Shown here in pieces: positions 22,424 through 30,867 of a stretch of DNA of 50,453 nt (the stretch's first letter is position 1; each line of letters begins with the position of its first letter). Source of the DNA: an uncultured Oscillospiraceae bacterium (GTDB lineage Bacteria; Bacillota; Clostridia; Oscillospirales; Oscillospiraceae); the NCBI GenBank assembly GCA_947626345.1, contig CANQSF010000017.1, forward strand, positions 1 through 50,453. The letters are read 5' to 3'. Under the pieces are notes generated by a model. The model saw nothing but the letters and a program-made list of their open reading frames with translations. It was not told the origin of the DNA and did no database searches. Position numbers and translations under genes: made by a program.

Positions 22424-24202
22424 TCAGATGGTGATGAGCAGGTTGTTCATATTCATGGTGTTGGTGTACGCCACATCCTTGGCCAGGCCCAGCACCATGC
22501 GGATGCCCACGTTCTCCTCCGGGCGCTCCGGGTCCGGGGTCCATTCTTTGACCTTCTCCTTCAAGTCGAACCGCCGGCAGTCGTCCCGCAGCCGAAGCAG
22601 GATATCTTCCCCGTTGATGATCACCCGGATGTCCACGCTGTGCTTTTTGCCGTCCATTTTGAAGCCGTGCTCCACGGTGTTGCCGGCCATCTCCTCGACG
22701 CACAGCGACGCCAGATAGCACCTGCGCCGGTCCACGCCGTGGGCTTGGCAGAAGTCCCATATCTTCTGGGACAGGCCCACCACCCCGTCCATGCTGGTCA
22801 CCGTCACGCTGATGCAGTCCTCCTCGGGCACGCCGAAGCCCTGCGGCAGGAACATCAGCTTATCCAGGCCCTTGTCCGCGGTCTTCCGGCGCAGCATCCC
22901 CCACAGGACGAACACCGCCAGCGACAGCATCTGGCTGACGGCGAATGCCGCCCAAACCCCGTTGATGCCGAACAGCTTCCCCAGCACGAACGCACACACT
23001 ACCAAGCTGACCAGCTCGTTGCCGATGTTGATGAGATAGGCTCCCCGCTTGTTGCCCATGGCCGTGAGATAGTTGCCCACACCCATGTCCAGCGCCATGA
23101 ACGGCAGCGACAGGGCCTGCCAGCGCATGGCCGTGACGGCCATGCCCTGCTCCACCGGCGCGCCCGGCAGATAGAACTCCGCGATCAGCGGCGCGGTCGC
23201 CAGCTCGATGACGGCGACGGCGCCCACCAGCAGCACCGCATAGCGCAGCGACACGGTAAAGGTCTTTTTCAGCCCCTCCTTGTCCTGCTCGCCGCCATAG
23301 ATGCCCGTCATCATCATCAGCGCGCCGCAGATGCCCACTATGGGGGTGCGCAGCAGGACCTTGAGGTTGCTCTGCACCGACAAAGCCGCAAGGCCCGCCG
23401 TGGCCGCTGCGGACAGCACGATGCTGTTGATGAGGATGGGGCCCACCGTGCGGCACGCCTGCGTGGCGCCCCGGGGCAGGCCGCCGGAGATGATCTTCGG
23501 CACCATGGACCAAGTGACGCCTTTCATGCAGAAGTGGAACATCCGGTCCTTTTTGCGGAAATGGGTCAGCAGGATGGCCAGCGCCGCCACGAAGCTCAGG
23601 GACGTGCCCAGGCCCAGACCCAGCAGGCCCATCTTCAGCACGACCATGAACAGCACGTTGCCCAGCACGTCCACCGCCGCCACGGCCAGGCTGGCCGCCG
23701 CCGCTATCCGGCTGCCGCCGTCCAGCTGCACGATGGGCGACATGATCGCCAGCATCACGTTGGCCGGCGTGCCGATGAACAGGCCGATCAGAAAATCCTT
23801 TGCATAGGGCAGCAGCTCCGCCGACGCTCCCCGGGCGCCCAGCAGCTGGGCAAAGGGCCCGGCAAAGACGATCCCCGCCACGGTCAGCACCCCCGACAGC
23901 ACCAGCCCCATCAGGCAGCAGGCGGTGAAGATGCGGTTCGCCTCGTCGATGCGGCCGCTGCCCACGCTGCGCGCACACATGGTCTGGCAGCTGACCATCA
24001 AAACGCCGCTGACGATGGCGCTCACGCTGTAATACGCCCCCGCGATACCGTAGGCCGCCAGCTCCACCGAGCCCAGCAGCCGGCCGGCCATCAGGCCGTC
24101 CACCATGGAGGACCCGGCGTTGGCCAGCTCCAGCATGGTCATGACCACCATGACGCCAAGAAACTCCCTGTGCACAACAGAGGAGACCCGCAGTTTGTTC
24201 AT
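22424..24202 (-). CDS. MATE transporter fused to an anti-sigma-type ATPase domain
   Basis: The 592-residue fusion has a 12-helix MATE domain (about 10-445) and a soluble GHKL/HATPase domain of the SpoIIAB/RsbW kind (about 460-592). The N-box reads EEMAGNTVEHGF, followed by IRVIINGEDILLRLRDDCRRFD and the glycine-containing ENVGIRMVLGLA. RBS AGGATAGGAG lies before the ATG at 24202. Such ATPases normally bind or phosphorylate STAS anti-sigma antagonists; one STAS gene lies at 42.3 kb. The same frame is open throughout, so the fusion is not an assembly artefact of two genes. The transported substrate and the ATPase target are unknown. Confidence 0.88.
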   Translation of the reverse strand: MNKLRVSSVVHREFLGVMVVMTMLELANAGSSMVDGLMAGRLLGSVELAAYGIAGAYYSVSAIVSGVLMVSCQTMCARSVGSGRIDEANRIFTACCLMGLVLSGVLTVAGIVFAGPFAQLLGARGASAELLPYAKDFLIGLFIGTPANVMLAIMSPIVQLDGGSRIAAAASLAVAAVDVLGNVLFMVVLKMGLLGLGLGTSLSFVAALAILLTHFRKKDRMFHFCMKGVTWSMVPKIISGGLPRGATQACRTVGPILINSIVLSAAATAGLAALSVQSNLKVLLRTPIVGICGALMMMTGIYGGEQDKEGLKKTFTVSLRYAVLLVGAVAVIELATAPLIAEFYLPGAPVEQGMAVTAMRWQALSLPFMALDMGVGNYLTAMGNKRGAYLINIGNELVSLVVCAFVLGKLFGINGVWAAFAVSQMLSLAVFVLWGMLRRKTADKGLDKLMFLPQGFGVPEEDCISVTVTSMDGVVGLSQKIWDFCQAHGVDRRRCYLASLCVEEMAGNTVEHGFKMDGKKHSVDIRVIINGEDILLRLRDDCRRFDLKEKVKEWTPDPERPEENVGIRMVLGLAKDVAYTNTMNMNNLLITI

Positions 24203-24382
24203 CTCTCCTATCCTTTCGTCCGCCGATCGATCTCGATATAGCCGTAAAATTATAGTATCTGCGGCCTCGCCAAGGTAGCGTTTCGGCATGAATGACCTAT
24301 CATGGCGCATGAACGACAGGATATAGCCGTCGGAAGGGAAACTGCGCCGCTCCCCTGCGGCGGGGCGGGATACACGAACAAG

Positions 24383-24417
24383 CCCCCGGAGGGCCTGCAA
24401 AGCAAGCGCTCCGGGGG
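24383..24417 (-). terminator. Terminator after the aconitase X operon
   Basis: A 9-bp perfect stem (CCCCCGGAG / CTCCGGGGG) has a 17-nt loop. It lies 34 bp past the stop of the flavoenzyme on the minus strand. Only a weak T-run follows (CTTGTTCG), so it is probable rather than certain. Confidence 0.65.
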
Positions 24418-24451
24418 TATATCTCTTTGGCTGTGCCGTCTTTCGGAACCG

Positions 24452-26512
24452 TCAGATCTTCATGCACACATCCCAGGCGTTCCAGATGACGTTGCGCAGG
24501 TTGCCCCAGCTGACGCAGGTGCCCACCCGGCGGATGTTCTTGTCCTTCTCCCCCAGCGGGGCGGGCTCGAATCCCACGGCATTGACCACGCTGTCGCAGG
24601 CAAGCTCGAAGCTCTTGCCGTCCTTGCCCTTCACGGTGACGGCCCCGTCCCGGATGTCGGTGATGGTGGAATTGAGATACACCGGCACCTTCCGGAAGGC
24701 CAGGGCGTCCCGCAGGAAGGAGCTGTTGGCCAGGCACGTGCCCGGCGCGGTGATGAGGTCGTTGGCCATCTCCACGATCACCGGGTGCCTGCCCTGCAGG
24801 CTCAGCTCATAGGCCGCCTCGCAGGCGGACTGGCCGCCGCCCAGAAACACCACCTTGTCCCCGGCGCCCTCGCCCAGCAGCAGCTGGGTGAAGGAGATGA
24901 TCTTTTCAAAGCCGGGGATGGGCAGGGTCTTGGGCTTGGAGCCGGTGCAGACGATCACCTCGTCGAATTCGCCGATGAGGGAGGCGGGGTCGGCCACGGG
25001 GGTGTTCAGCCGGATCTCCACGCCGGCCTTGGCCAGCTCCCGCTCATACCAGGCCAGCAGCCGCTTGTCCGCGTCCTTGAAGGACATGGCCGCCGCGGTG
25101 ATGTACAGCCCGCCCAGCTGGCCGTCCTTTTCAAAGAGCACCGGCTCGTGGCCCCGCTGCTGCAGCACCAGGGCGCACTCCATGCCGCCGATGCCGCCGC
25201 CGATAACGGCCACCTTCTTGTGTGTCCTGGCCGGCACGAGCTTATATTTTTTGCTCTGCATGGTGGGCGGGGTCAGGGCGCACCGGGCTAGGTGCAGGGC
25301 GTCGGGCAGGCTCTGGGTGTTGGCCGTGCCCTCGCTCTTGGCAAAGTTGAAGCAGCCGTTGTGGCAGCCGATGCAGGGCTTGATGTCCTCCTCCCGGCCG
25401 GCCATGAGCTTGGTGACCCACTGGGGGTCCACCAGGTTCTGGCGGGCGGTGCCCATGGCGTCCAGCCGGCCGGCGGCGATCTCCGCCGCGGCGGTGGCCG
25501 GGTCCATCTTGCCGGCACAGACCACGGGCATGTCGGTGAACTGCTTGATGTGCTCCACCTCGGCCAGGTTGCAGTTCTTGCCCATATACGTGGGCGGATG
25601 GGGCCAGTACCAGGCGTCGTAGGTGCCGTTGTCGCAGTTGAACATGGCGTAGCCGGCGTCCTGCAGGTACCGGATGGCCCGCTCCGACTCGGCCATGTCC
25701 CGGCCGAACTCGGTGAACTCCTCCCCGGGCAGGGCTCCCTGGCCGAAGCCCTTGGTCTTGGACACCACCGAGTAGCGCAGGGCCACGGGGAAGTCGTCGC
25801 CGCAGTACTTGTGGATGCACTGGACGATCTCCACCGGGAAGCGGTAGCGGTTTTCAAAGCTGCCGCCGTAGGCGTCGGTGCGGTAGTTCATGTTGGCGAT
25901 GGTGAACTGGTCCAAGAGATACCCCTCGTGCACCGCGTGGATCTCCACGCCGTCCACCCCGGCCTGGCGCAGCAGCTTCGCCGTCCGGCCGAAGGCGTCC
26001 ACCATCTCCTGGATCTCCTCGATGGCCAGGGGCCGGCTCTTCAGCTCCGGGTACCAGCGGTTGGGGGTCTCCGAGGCGGAGGCGCAGGCGTACTCGATGT
26101 CCAAAAAGGGCTTGGCCACCGTGCCCAGGGCCTTGTGCTGGAGCATCTTCACCATCAGGTCGTTGATGGCCATGGACCGGCCGAAGCCGGCGGCCAGCTG
26201 GATGAAGAGCTTGGCCCCTGTCTTGTGGAACTCCGGCAGCCATTTCTCCAGGTCACGGAACATCTTCTCATTTTTATAGAGCCACCGCCGGCCCATGGTG
26301 TCCCGCACGCACTGCATGCCCGGCAGCACCAGGCCCACGTTCTCCTGGGCCCGGTTCAGGATGTGATGGGCGGCCTCCTTGTCGAAGTGGCAGGGCTCCA
26401 GCCAGCCCAAGAGGCTTGTGCCGCCCATGGAGCACTGGACGATGCGGTTTTTGATCTGAACGTCCCCGATCTTCCAGGGGGTGAAAAGCGGTTCGTATTT
26501 CGGATCCATCAT
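24452..26512 (-). CDS. Flavin/Fe-S NADH-dependent enoate reductase-like oxidoreductase
   Basis: The 686-residue enzyme has an old-yellow-enzyme TIM barrel binding FMN (about 5-360, with RIVQCSMGG, VDGVEIHAVHEGYLLDQF and YGGSFENRYRF). A [4Fe-4S] site follows in CIGCHNGCF...C, then an NAD/FAD dinucleotide fold (VAVIGGGIGGMECALVL and later VVFLGGGQSACEAA). This is the 2,4-dienoyl-CoA reductase/trimethylamine dehydrogenase architecture used by anaerobes to reduce activated C=C bonds. I chose ATG 26512, 7 bp after GAGGT. It follows aconitase X subunits in one operon, suggesting that it reduces the dehydrated product of that enzyme. Confidence 0.9.
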   Translation of the reverse strand: MMDPKYEPLFTPWKIGDVQIKNRIVQCSMGGTSLLGWLEPCHFDKEAAHHILNRAQENVGLVLPGMQCVRDTMGRRWLYKNEKMFRDLEKWLPEFHKTGAKLFIQLAAGFGRSMAINDLMVKMLQHKALGTVAKPFLDIEYACASASETPNRWYPELKSRPLAIEEIQEMVDAFGRTAKLLRQAGVDGVEIHAVHEGYLLDQFTIANMNYRTDAYGGSFENRYRFPVEIVQCIHKYCGDDFPVALRYSVVSKTKGFGQGALPGEEFTEFGRDMAESERAIRYLQDAGYAMFNCDNGTYDAWYWPHPPTYMGKNCNLAEVEHIKQFTDMPVVCAGKMDPATAAAEIAAGRLDAMGTARQNLVDPQWVTKLMAGREEDIKPCIGCHNGCFNFAKSEGTANTQSLPDALHLARCALTPPTMQSKKYKLVPARTHKKVAVIGGGIGGMECALVLQQRGHEPVLFEKDGQLGGLYITAAAMSFKDADKRLLAWYERELAKAGVEIRLNTPVADPASLIGEFDEVIVCTGSKPKTLPIPGFEKIISFTQLLLGEGAGDKVVFLGGGQSACEAAYELSLQGRHPVIVEMANDLITAPGTCLANSSFLRDALAFRKVPVYLNSTITDIRDGAVTVKGKDGKSFELACDSVVNAVGFEPAPLGEKDKNIRRVGTCVSWGNLRNVIWNAWDVCMKI

Positions 26513-26522
26513 ATCATGTACC

Positions 26523-26963
26523 TCATGCAACGGTCACGGTGCCGTCGGCGGCCACCGTGATGGTCATGCCTGTCTGCACGTACTGCAAAAACTCGTCCCC
26601 CAGCTGGTCCACCACCGGCATGCTCACGTCCGTCCACACGTCCCCCAGGATGGCCCCGGAGGCCGCCAGGGAGTCGATGTGCTTGGAAAAGAGCATGCAG
26701 GCCGGCTGCCGGCCCATGGCGCAGGCGGCGTACAGCACCATGCCGCCGGTGGTGGAGCCTATGGTCATGGGCAGGCACAGGGCCTTGCCCCCCATGGGCT
26801 TTTTGTAGATGTCGGCGTTGTTCTGGTCGCCGCACTTGACCTTCTTGTCGCCGAACATCAGGGCCATCTGGTAGCTGGCCAGGGTGTTGAAGCCCTCCCG
26901 GCTCACCAATGCCTCGGCCGTGCAGGTGCCGGGCACCACCGGCCGTCCCTTGAATACCTTCAT
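26523..26963 (-). CDS. Aconitase X small (swivel) subunit, DUF126
   Basis: The 146-residue protein matches the swivelling domain of aconitase X: GSTTGGMVLYAACAMGRQPACMLF carries the conserved Gly/Ser substrate-phosphate type loop, then DSLAASGAILGDVWTDVSMPVVD. In other organisms it is fused to the large subunit. Its start overlaps the large-subunit stop by 4 bp, giving translational coupling. The flavoenzyme gene starts 10 bp after its stop. Confidence 0.92.
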   Translation of the reverse strand: MKVFKGRPVVPGTCTAEALVSREGFNTLASYQMALMFGDKKVKCGDQNNADIYKKPMGGKALCLPMTIGSTTGGMVLYAACAMGRQPACMLFSKHIDSLAASGAILGDVWTDVSMPVVDQLGDEFLQYVQTGMTITVAADGTVTVA

Positions 26964-28240
26964 CGCGCCGTCTCCTTTCCGGTGATGATGCCCAGGATGT
27001 CCGCCTCGGTGTAGTACCGGGCGCTGGTATAGGTGCGCAGCTTGTTGGAGGAGGTGATGACCGCCTTGCTCTTGCAGAGGGGGTTGTTCATATACATCAG
27101 CGGGCAGATGTAGCTGACCACCACCCCGGTCTTGGCGAGCCGGGCGGCATAGGGGGTCTTTTCAAACTCCCGGATCACCGGCGTGGGCGCGGTGAACACC
27201 GTGGGCACCGCCACCTGCTGCCGGCCGGTCTCCGCCAGGCCCGCCTCCACCGCGTCCGTCCAGTCCTTCAGCTGGTTCAGGGACATGTGGGGGCAGCCCA
27301 CGAAGCACAGCTTGGGCGCGGCGGCCGGGTCCTTCCAGATGACCGGATAGTTCTTCCGCACCTGCTCCAATGTCTCGTCGTCGATGACCCAGGTCTGGGC
27401 TCCCTCGGCGATGAGGCTCTCGCCCATGTCCACCGCCTCCGGCGTCAGGTGCTCGATGTGATAAAGGCCCACCGCGCCGTTGGAGGCCGTGGCCGCGCCG
27501 AAGTCCTTGAGATAATCCTTCGCCGCGTCGTTGAGCTCCGTGCCCAGCCATGGCTCCATGCCCCGGATGTAGGGCACGTCCTCCATCACCTTCATGCCGA
27601 TGGCGGAGCCCAGAAGCTGGGGCTCGGGGCGGTTTTTGCACCGCACGTCGATGACCCATGTGGCCTTGCGCCCCTCGTCGGTGAGAAGGCCGAACTCCGG
27701 CACGAACCCGGCGATGGAGCCCATGATCTCGATGATGCCCGAGTTGCGGTTGCACCGGGCCCCCAGGACGGAGTTTGCGTACACCACCGCCGAGGACTCC
27801 GCCCAGGACAGCACCTCTCCCCGCTTGGGGGTGTTGCCCACCTCGTCCATGTAGCAGGTGCAGGTATAGCCGTCGTCGCCGGTGACCCCCAGCTTTTCAA
27901 GCTGGGCCTCGTACCGGGCCTGTTGGTTGTACATGAACTTCTTGAAGACCAGATTCTCCAAAAAAGACGCCGGGACCTTGTCGTCCAAGGGCCGGGGGTC
28001 GGCGGTGAAGCGCTGCCCCGCGGGCAGGTCCCCGCCCAGGAGCGTGTCGTAAAGGTCGTAGATCGGCTTCATCACGCCCAGGCCGAAGCTGATCACCGTG
28101 TGTCCGTACGCGCTGGTGACCGGTACCATGCGCTTAGCTCCGAAGGTCTCGCCGTACATGACCAGGGTCTTGACCACCTTGGCCATCACATCGCCCCTGC
28201 TGCCGTCCAGAAGGGCCTGCTGCTCGTCTGTCAGAACCAT
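26960..28240 (-). CDS. Aconitase X large (catalytic) subunit, DUF521
   Basis: The 426-residue protein has the AcnX catalytic features: LTDEQQALLDGSRGD at the start, GARCNRNSGI, FVGCPHMSLNQL, and Cys residues in SYICPLMYMNNPLC followed by SSNKLRTYTSARYY, for an iron or Fe-S centre. Characterised bacterial AcnX proteins are cis-3-hydroxy-L-proline dehydratases; archaeal ones dehydrate phosphomevalonate. With a reductase downstream and no proline or mevalonate genes nearby, the substrate here stays open. A perfect GAGGTGATCT ribosome site precedes the ATG. It is the first gene of the three-gene operon. Confidence 0.92.
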   Translation of the reverse strand: MVLTDEQQALLDGSRGDVMAKVVKTLVMYGETFGAKRMVPVTSAYGHTVISFGLGVMKPIYDLYDTLLGGDLPAGQRFTADPRPLDDKVPASFLENLVFKKFMYNQQARYEAQLEKLGVTGDDGYTCTCYMDEVGNTPKRGEVLSWAESSAVVYANSVLGARCNRNSGIIEIMGSIAGFVPEFGLLTDEGRKATWVIDVRCKNRPEPQLLGSAIGMKVMEDVPYIRGMEPWLGTELNDAAKDYLKDFGAATASNGAVGLYHIEHLTPEAVDMGESLIAEGAQTWVIDDETLEQVRKNYPVIWKDPAAAPKLCFVGCPHMSLNQLKDWTDAVEAGLAETGRQQVAVPTVFTAPTPVIREFEKTPYAARLAKTGVVVSYICPLMYMNNPLCKSKAVITSSNKLRTYTSARYYTEADILGIITGKETAR

Positions 28241-28383
28241 GAGATCACCTCGCTCAAATTTTTACAATCCATATAAATTATACAAGATGATTTCTCTGTA
28301 GTCCAGACAAATTTGTGTATCTATACCCTGTTATTTCCATTTTTATCAAATTCCCGCCGCCAGACGGCCGCTCCGTCCGCCGG

Positions 28384-29859
28384 TCACGGCGCGGCGGCGC
28401 TCTCCGGCTCCCGGATGAGCCCCGACGCCCGCTTCCACCGGCCCGACAGCAGCCTCGCCGAGAAGAGGATCGAGCGCAGCACCCAGTCAGAGCACATGCC
28501 GATCCAGTAGCCCATGGCGCCCAGCTGGGGCATGCCGGGGATCCGGTCCGTCGTGAGCAGGAACGCCAGGCTCACCCGCATGGCGAACATGGATATGACC
28601 GCGCCGTACATCACGTATTTCACATCGCTGGTGGCCTTCAGGATGCCCGGCGCGGTAAAGGACAGCGGGTATGTGAACAGCTGCAGCGTCAGGCAGAAGT
28701 ACAGGCACTGCCTGCCGATGGCCTTGGCCTCGTCGGCGTAGCCGTACAGCTGGGTCAAGAGCGGCATGAGCGCCAGGATCGTCCCCACGCACGCCCCGTT
28801 GGCCACGTAGGAGATGAGGAACATCCGCTTCATGTAGTACTTGACCTGGTCCGGATCCCCCGCCCCCACCGACTGGCCGATGACCGTGAGGCAGGAGGTA
28901 CCCACGCCGCTGCCCACCACCGAGGCGAAGTTGTTGATCTGGTTGGCGATGGTGTTGCCGTTGGCCTGGATGTTGATGTGGATGAGCTGCCCCGCCTCGC
29001 CGATCTCCGTGATGCTCTTGGCCCCCGTGGCGTACACGCCGGCATTCACGAAGGTGTTGGTCATCAGCTTGCCCAGTTGGAACAGCGCCGACTCCACGCC
29101 GCTGGGTATGGCCAGCTTCAGGATGCTCCTGACCATCTCGCCGTCAAAGCGGAACCGCTCAAAGACCCGCACCCGCACGGCGTTGTTCTTCCCGCTCAGC
29201 AGGACCAGCATGAACACCGCCGGGATCGCCCGGCAGAAGAGCGTGGCCAGCCCCGCGCCGAGCACGCCCATATCCAGCACGAACAGAAACACCCCGTTCA
29301 GCCCCACGTTCACCGCGCAGCTGATGGCCGCGCTGGCCATGGCGGAAAAGCTCTTCCTCTGGGCGCGCAGCAGCGCCGCGCAGGCGTTGAACAGCCCGAT
29401 GAAGGGGAAGGAGGCGGCGGTCACCGCGAAATACGTCCGCTGGAAGGCGAAGGTGGAGCTGTCCACGTTCCCGTAAAACAGCCGCAAAATCGGCTCGTTG
29501 AGGGCCAGGCACAGGCATCCCACGGCCAGGGAGATGCACGCTACCAGTGCCAGCAGCTGTTTGGCCACTTTGTTTGCCCGCGCCCTGTCCCCGGCGCCCA
29601 GCGCCTGGGAGGTGACGATGGCGCCGCCTGTGGCGAAGGCGGAGAACAGCTGGATGATGAGGTTGTTGATGTAGTCCACGTTCCCCACGGCGTTGCTGGC
29701 GTTGCTCCTGACCGCCTGGGCGGCGTTTATGTTGGAGACCATCAGCGAGTCGAAAAAGCCCAGGGAGGTGGAAAAGATCTGCTCGATCACGATGGGCAGC
29801 ACCAGCCACAGCAGCTGCCGCGCCGTAAAAAGCGTGTACTTCCTCTTTGTCTTCCCCAT
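28384..29859 (-). CDS. MATE family efflux transporter
   Basis: The 491-residue, 12-helix MATE protein has LLWLVLPIVIEQIFSTSLGFFDSLMVSNI in helix 1-2 and NQINNFASVVGSGVGTSCLTVIGQSVGAGD in the second half. GAGAGGATAAGGAC precedes the ATG. It is divergent from an AraC regulator across 142 bp, so that regulator probably controls it, the downstream MATE gene, or both. Confidence 0.93.
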   Translation of the reverse strand: MGKTKRKYTLFTARQLLWLVLPIVIEQIFSTSLGFFDSLMVSNINAAQAVRSNASNAVGNVDYINNLIIQLFSAFATGGAIVTSQALGAGDRARANKVAKQLLALVACISLAVGCLCLALNEPILRLFYGNVDSSTFAFQRTYFAVTAASFPFIGLFNACAALLRAQRKSFSAMASAAISCAVNVGLNGVFLFVLDMGVLGAGLATLFCRAIPAVFMLVLLSGKNNAVRVRVFERFRFDGEMVRSILKLAIPSGVESALFQLGKLMTNTFVNAGVYATGAKSITEIGEAGQLIHINIQANGNTIANQINNFASVVGSGVGTSCLTVIGQSVGAGDPDQVKYYMKRMFLISYVANGACVGTILALMPLLTQLYGYADEAKAIGRQCLYFCLTLQLFTYPLSFTAPGILKATSDVKYVMYGAVISMFAMRVSLAFLLTTDRIPGMPQLGAMGYWIGMCSDWVLRSILFSARLLSGRWKRASGLIREPESAAAP

Positions 29860-30001
29860 GTCCTTATCCTCTCTGCGCCGGCCGGGACGCCCCCGGCCCA
29901 GCGCATCGATATGTTACCGCTATTTTTCTTGCTTTTCCATCGTTTTCGGAATATAATATCCATAAAATAATGTTTTTTCAACAATAAAGGGTGATGGAAC
30001 G

Positions 30002-30838
30002 ATGACCAGCGCGGCGCAGATCCCCCGGGAGCCGATCGACAGCATCTGCGCGGAGACGGCCGTGCGGCACGAGGGGTACGTGATGCCGACCCCTCACTGC
30101 CACTCCTACTTTGAGCTGTTTTACGTGGAGAGCGGCGCCTGCCGGTTTTTCATCGAGGACAACATGTACGACATCTACTCCGGCGATTTCATGCTGATCC
30201 CGCCGGAGGTCTTCCACTACACCCGCTATCCCGCCGGGCCCTGCAAGCGGAACGTGGTCCGCTTCGGTCCGGCCGACCTGGACGAGACCGTCGTCGGCCT
30301 GATGCCCCAGCAGGAGGGCTTTTTTGCGGCCACCCGCATCTTTCAGACGCCCGCGGAATACCGCGGGCAGATAAACGCCCATTTTTCCAGGATGGTGAAC
30401 GAGCGAAAGATCAGCGACCCCTGCTCCCAGCCCATGCTGCGCGCACTGCTGCAGGAGCTGTTTTTGCTCTGCCAGCGCCAGTGCCATCTGCTGCGCAGCA
30501 TACCGGACGCGATCCACACCACCGACCGGCAGATCGTCCAGGCGGCCCGGTTCATCAGCGGCCATTACGGGGAGCGCATCACCGCCGCGGACATCGCCGC
30601 CGCCGCGGGCTACAGTCCCAACTATCTGAGCAGGCGGTTTAGGAGCTCCGTGGGCGTCGGCGTCCACCAGTACCTGACGTTCATTCGCCTCCAGCACGCC
30701 GCGTACGAGCTGGTGACCACGGACGACCGCATCACGGACATCGCCTTCCGCTGCGGCTTTTCAGACAGCAACTATTTTAAGGACGCCTTCAAAAAGAAGT
30801 ACGGCGTCACCCCCAGGGCGTACAGAAAGCAGCTTTGA
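30002..30838 (+). CDS. AraC-family transcriptional regulator
   Basis: The 278-residue protein has an N-terminal cupin sensor (about 25-100, PTPHCHSYFELFYVESGACRFF...GDFMLIPPEVFHY) and a C-terminal AraC double helix-turn-helix (about 175-278, ITAADIAAAAGYSPNYLSRRFRSSVGVG...ITDIAFRCGFSDSNYFKDAFKKKYGVTP). The histidine-rich cupin suggests a small ligand or metal sensor. AAAGGGTGAT precedes the ATG. It lies between two MATE genes, one divergent and one 29 bp downstream, implying control of export. Confidence 0.93.
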   Translation: MTSAAQIPREPIDSICAETAVRHEGYVMPTPHCHSYFELFYVESGACRFFIEDNMYDIYSGDFMLIPPEVFHYTRYPAGPCKRNVVRFGPADLDETVVGLMPQQEGFFAATRIFQTPAEYRGQINAHFSRMVNERKISDPCSQPMLRALLQELFLLCQRQCHLLRSIPDAIHTTDRQIVQAARFISGHYGERITAADIAAAAGYSPNYLSRRFRSSVGVGVHQYLTFIRLQHAAYELVTTDDRITDIAFRCGFSDSNYFKDAFKKKYGVTPRAYRKQL

Positions 30839-30867
30839 GCAGAAATATCCACGATCGAGGCATACAC

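Noticed and set aside
22424..24202. Two separate genes (MATE and ATPase) joined by error
   Set aside because: The frame is open without a break, and no start with a ribosome site was seen at the domain boundary.
22253..24241. Plus-strand frame of 662 codons
   Set aside because: It is antisense to the MATE-ATPase fusion; composition is His/Gln/Arg-rich and non-globular.
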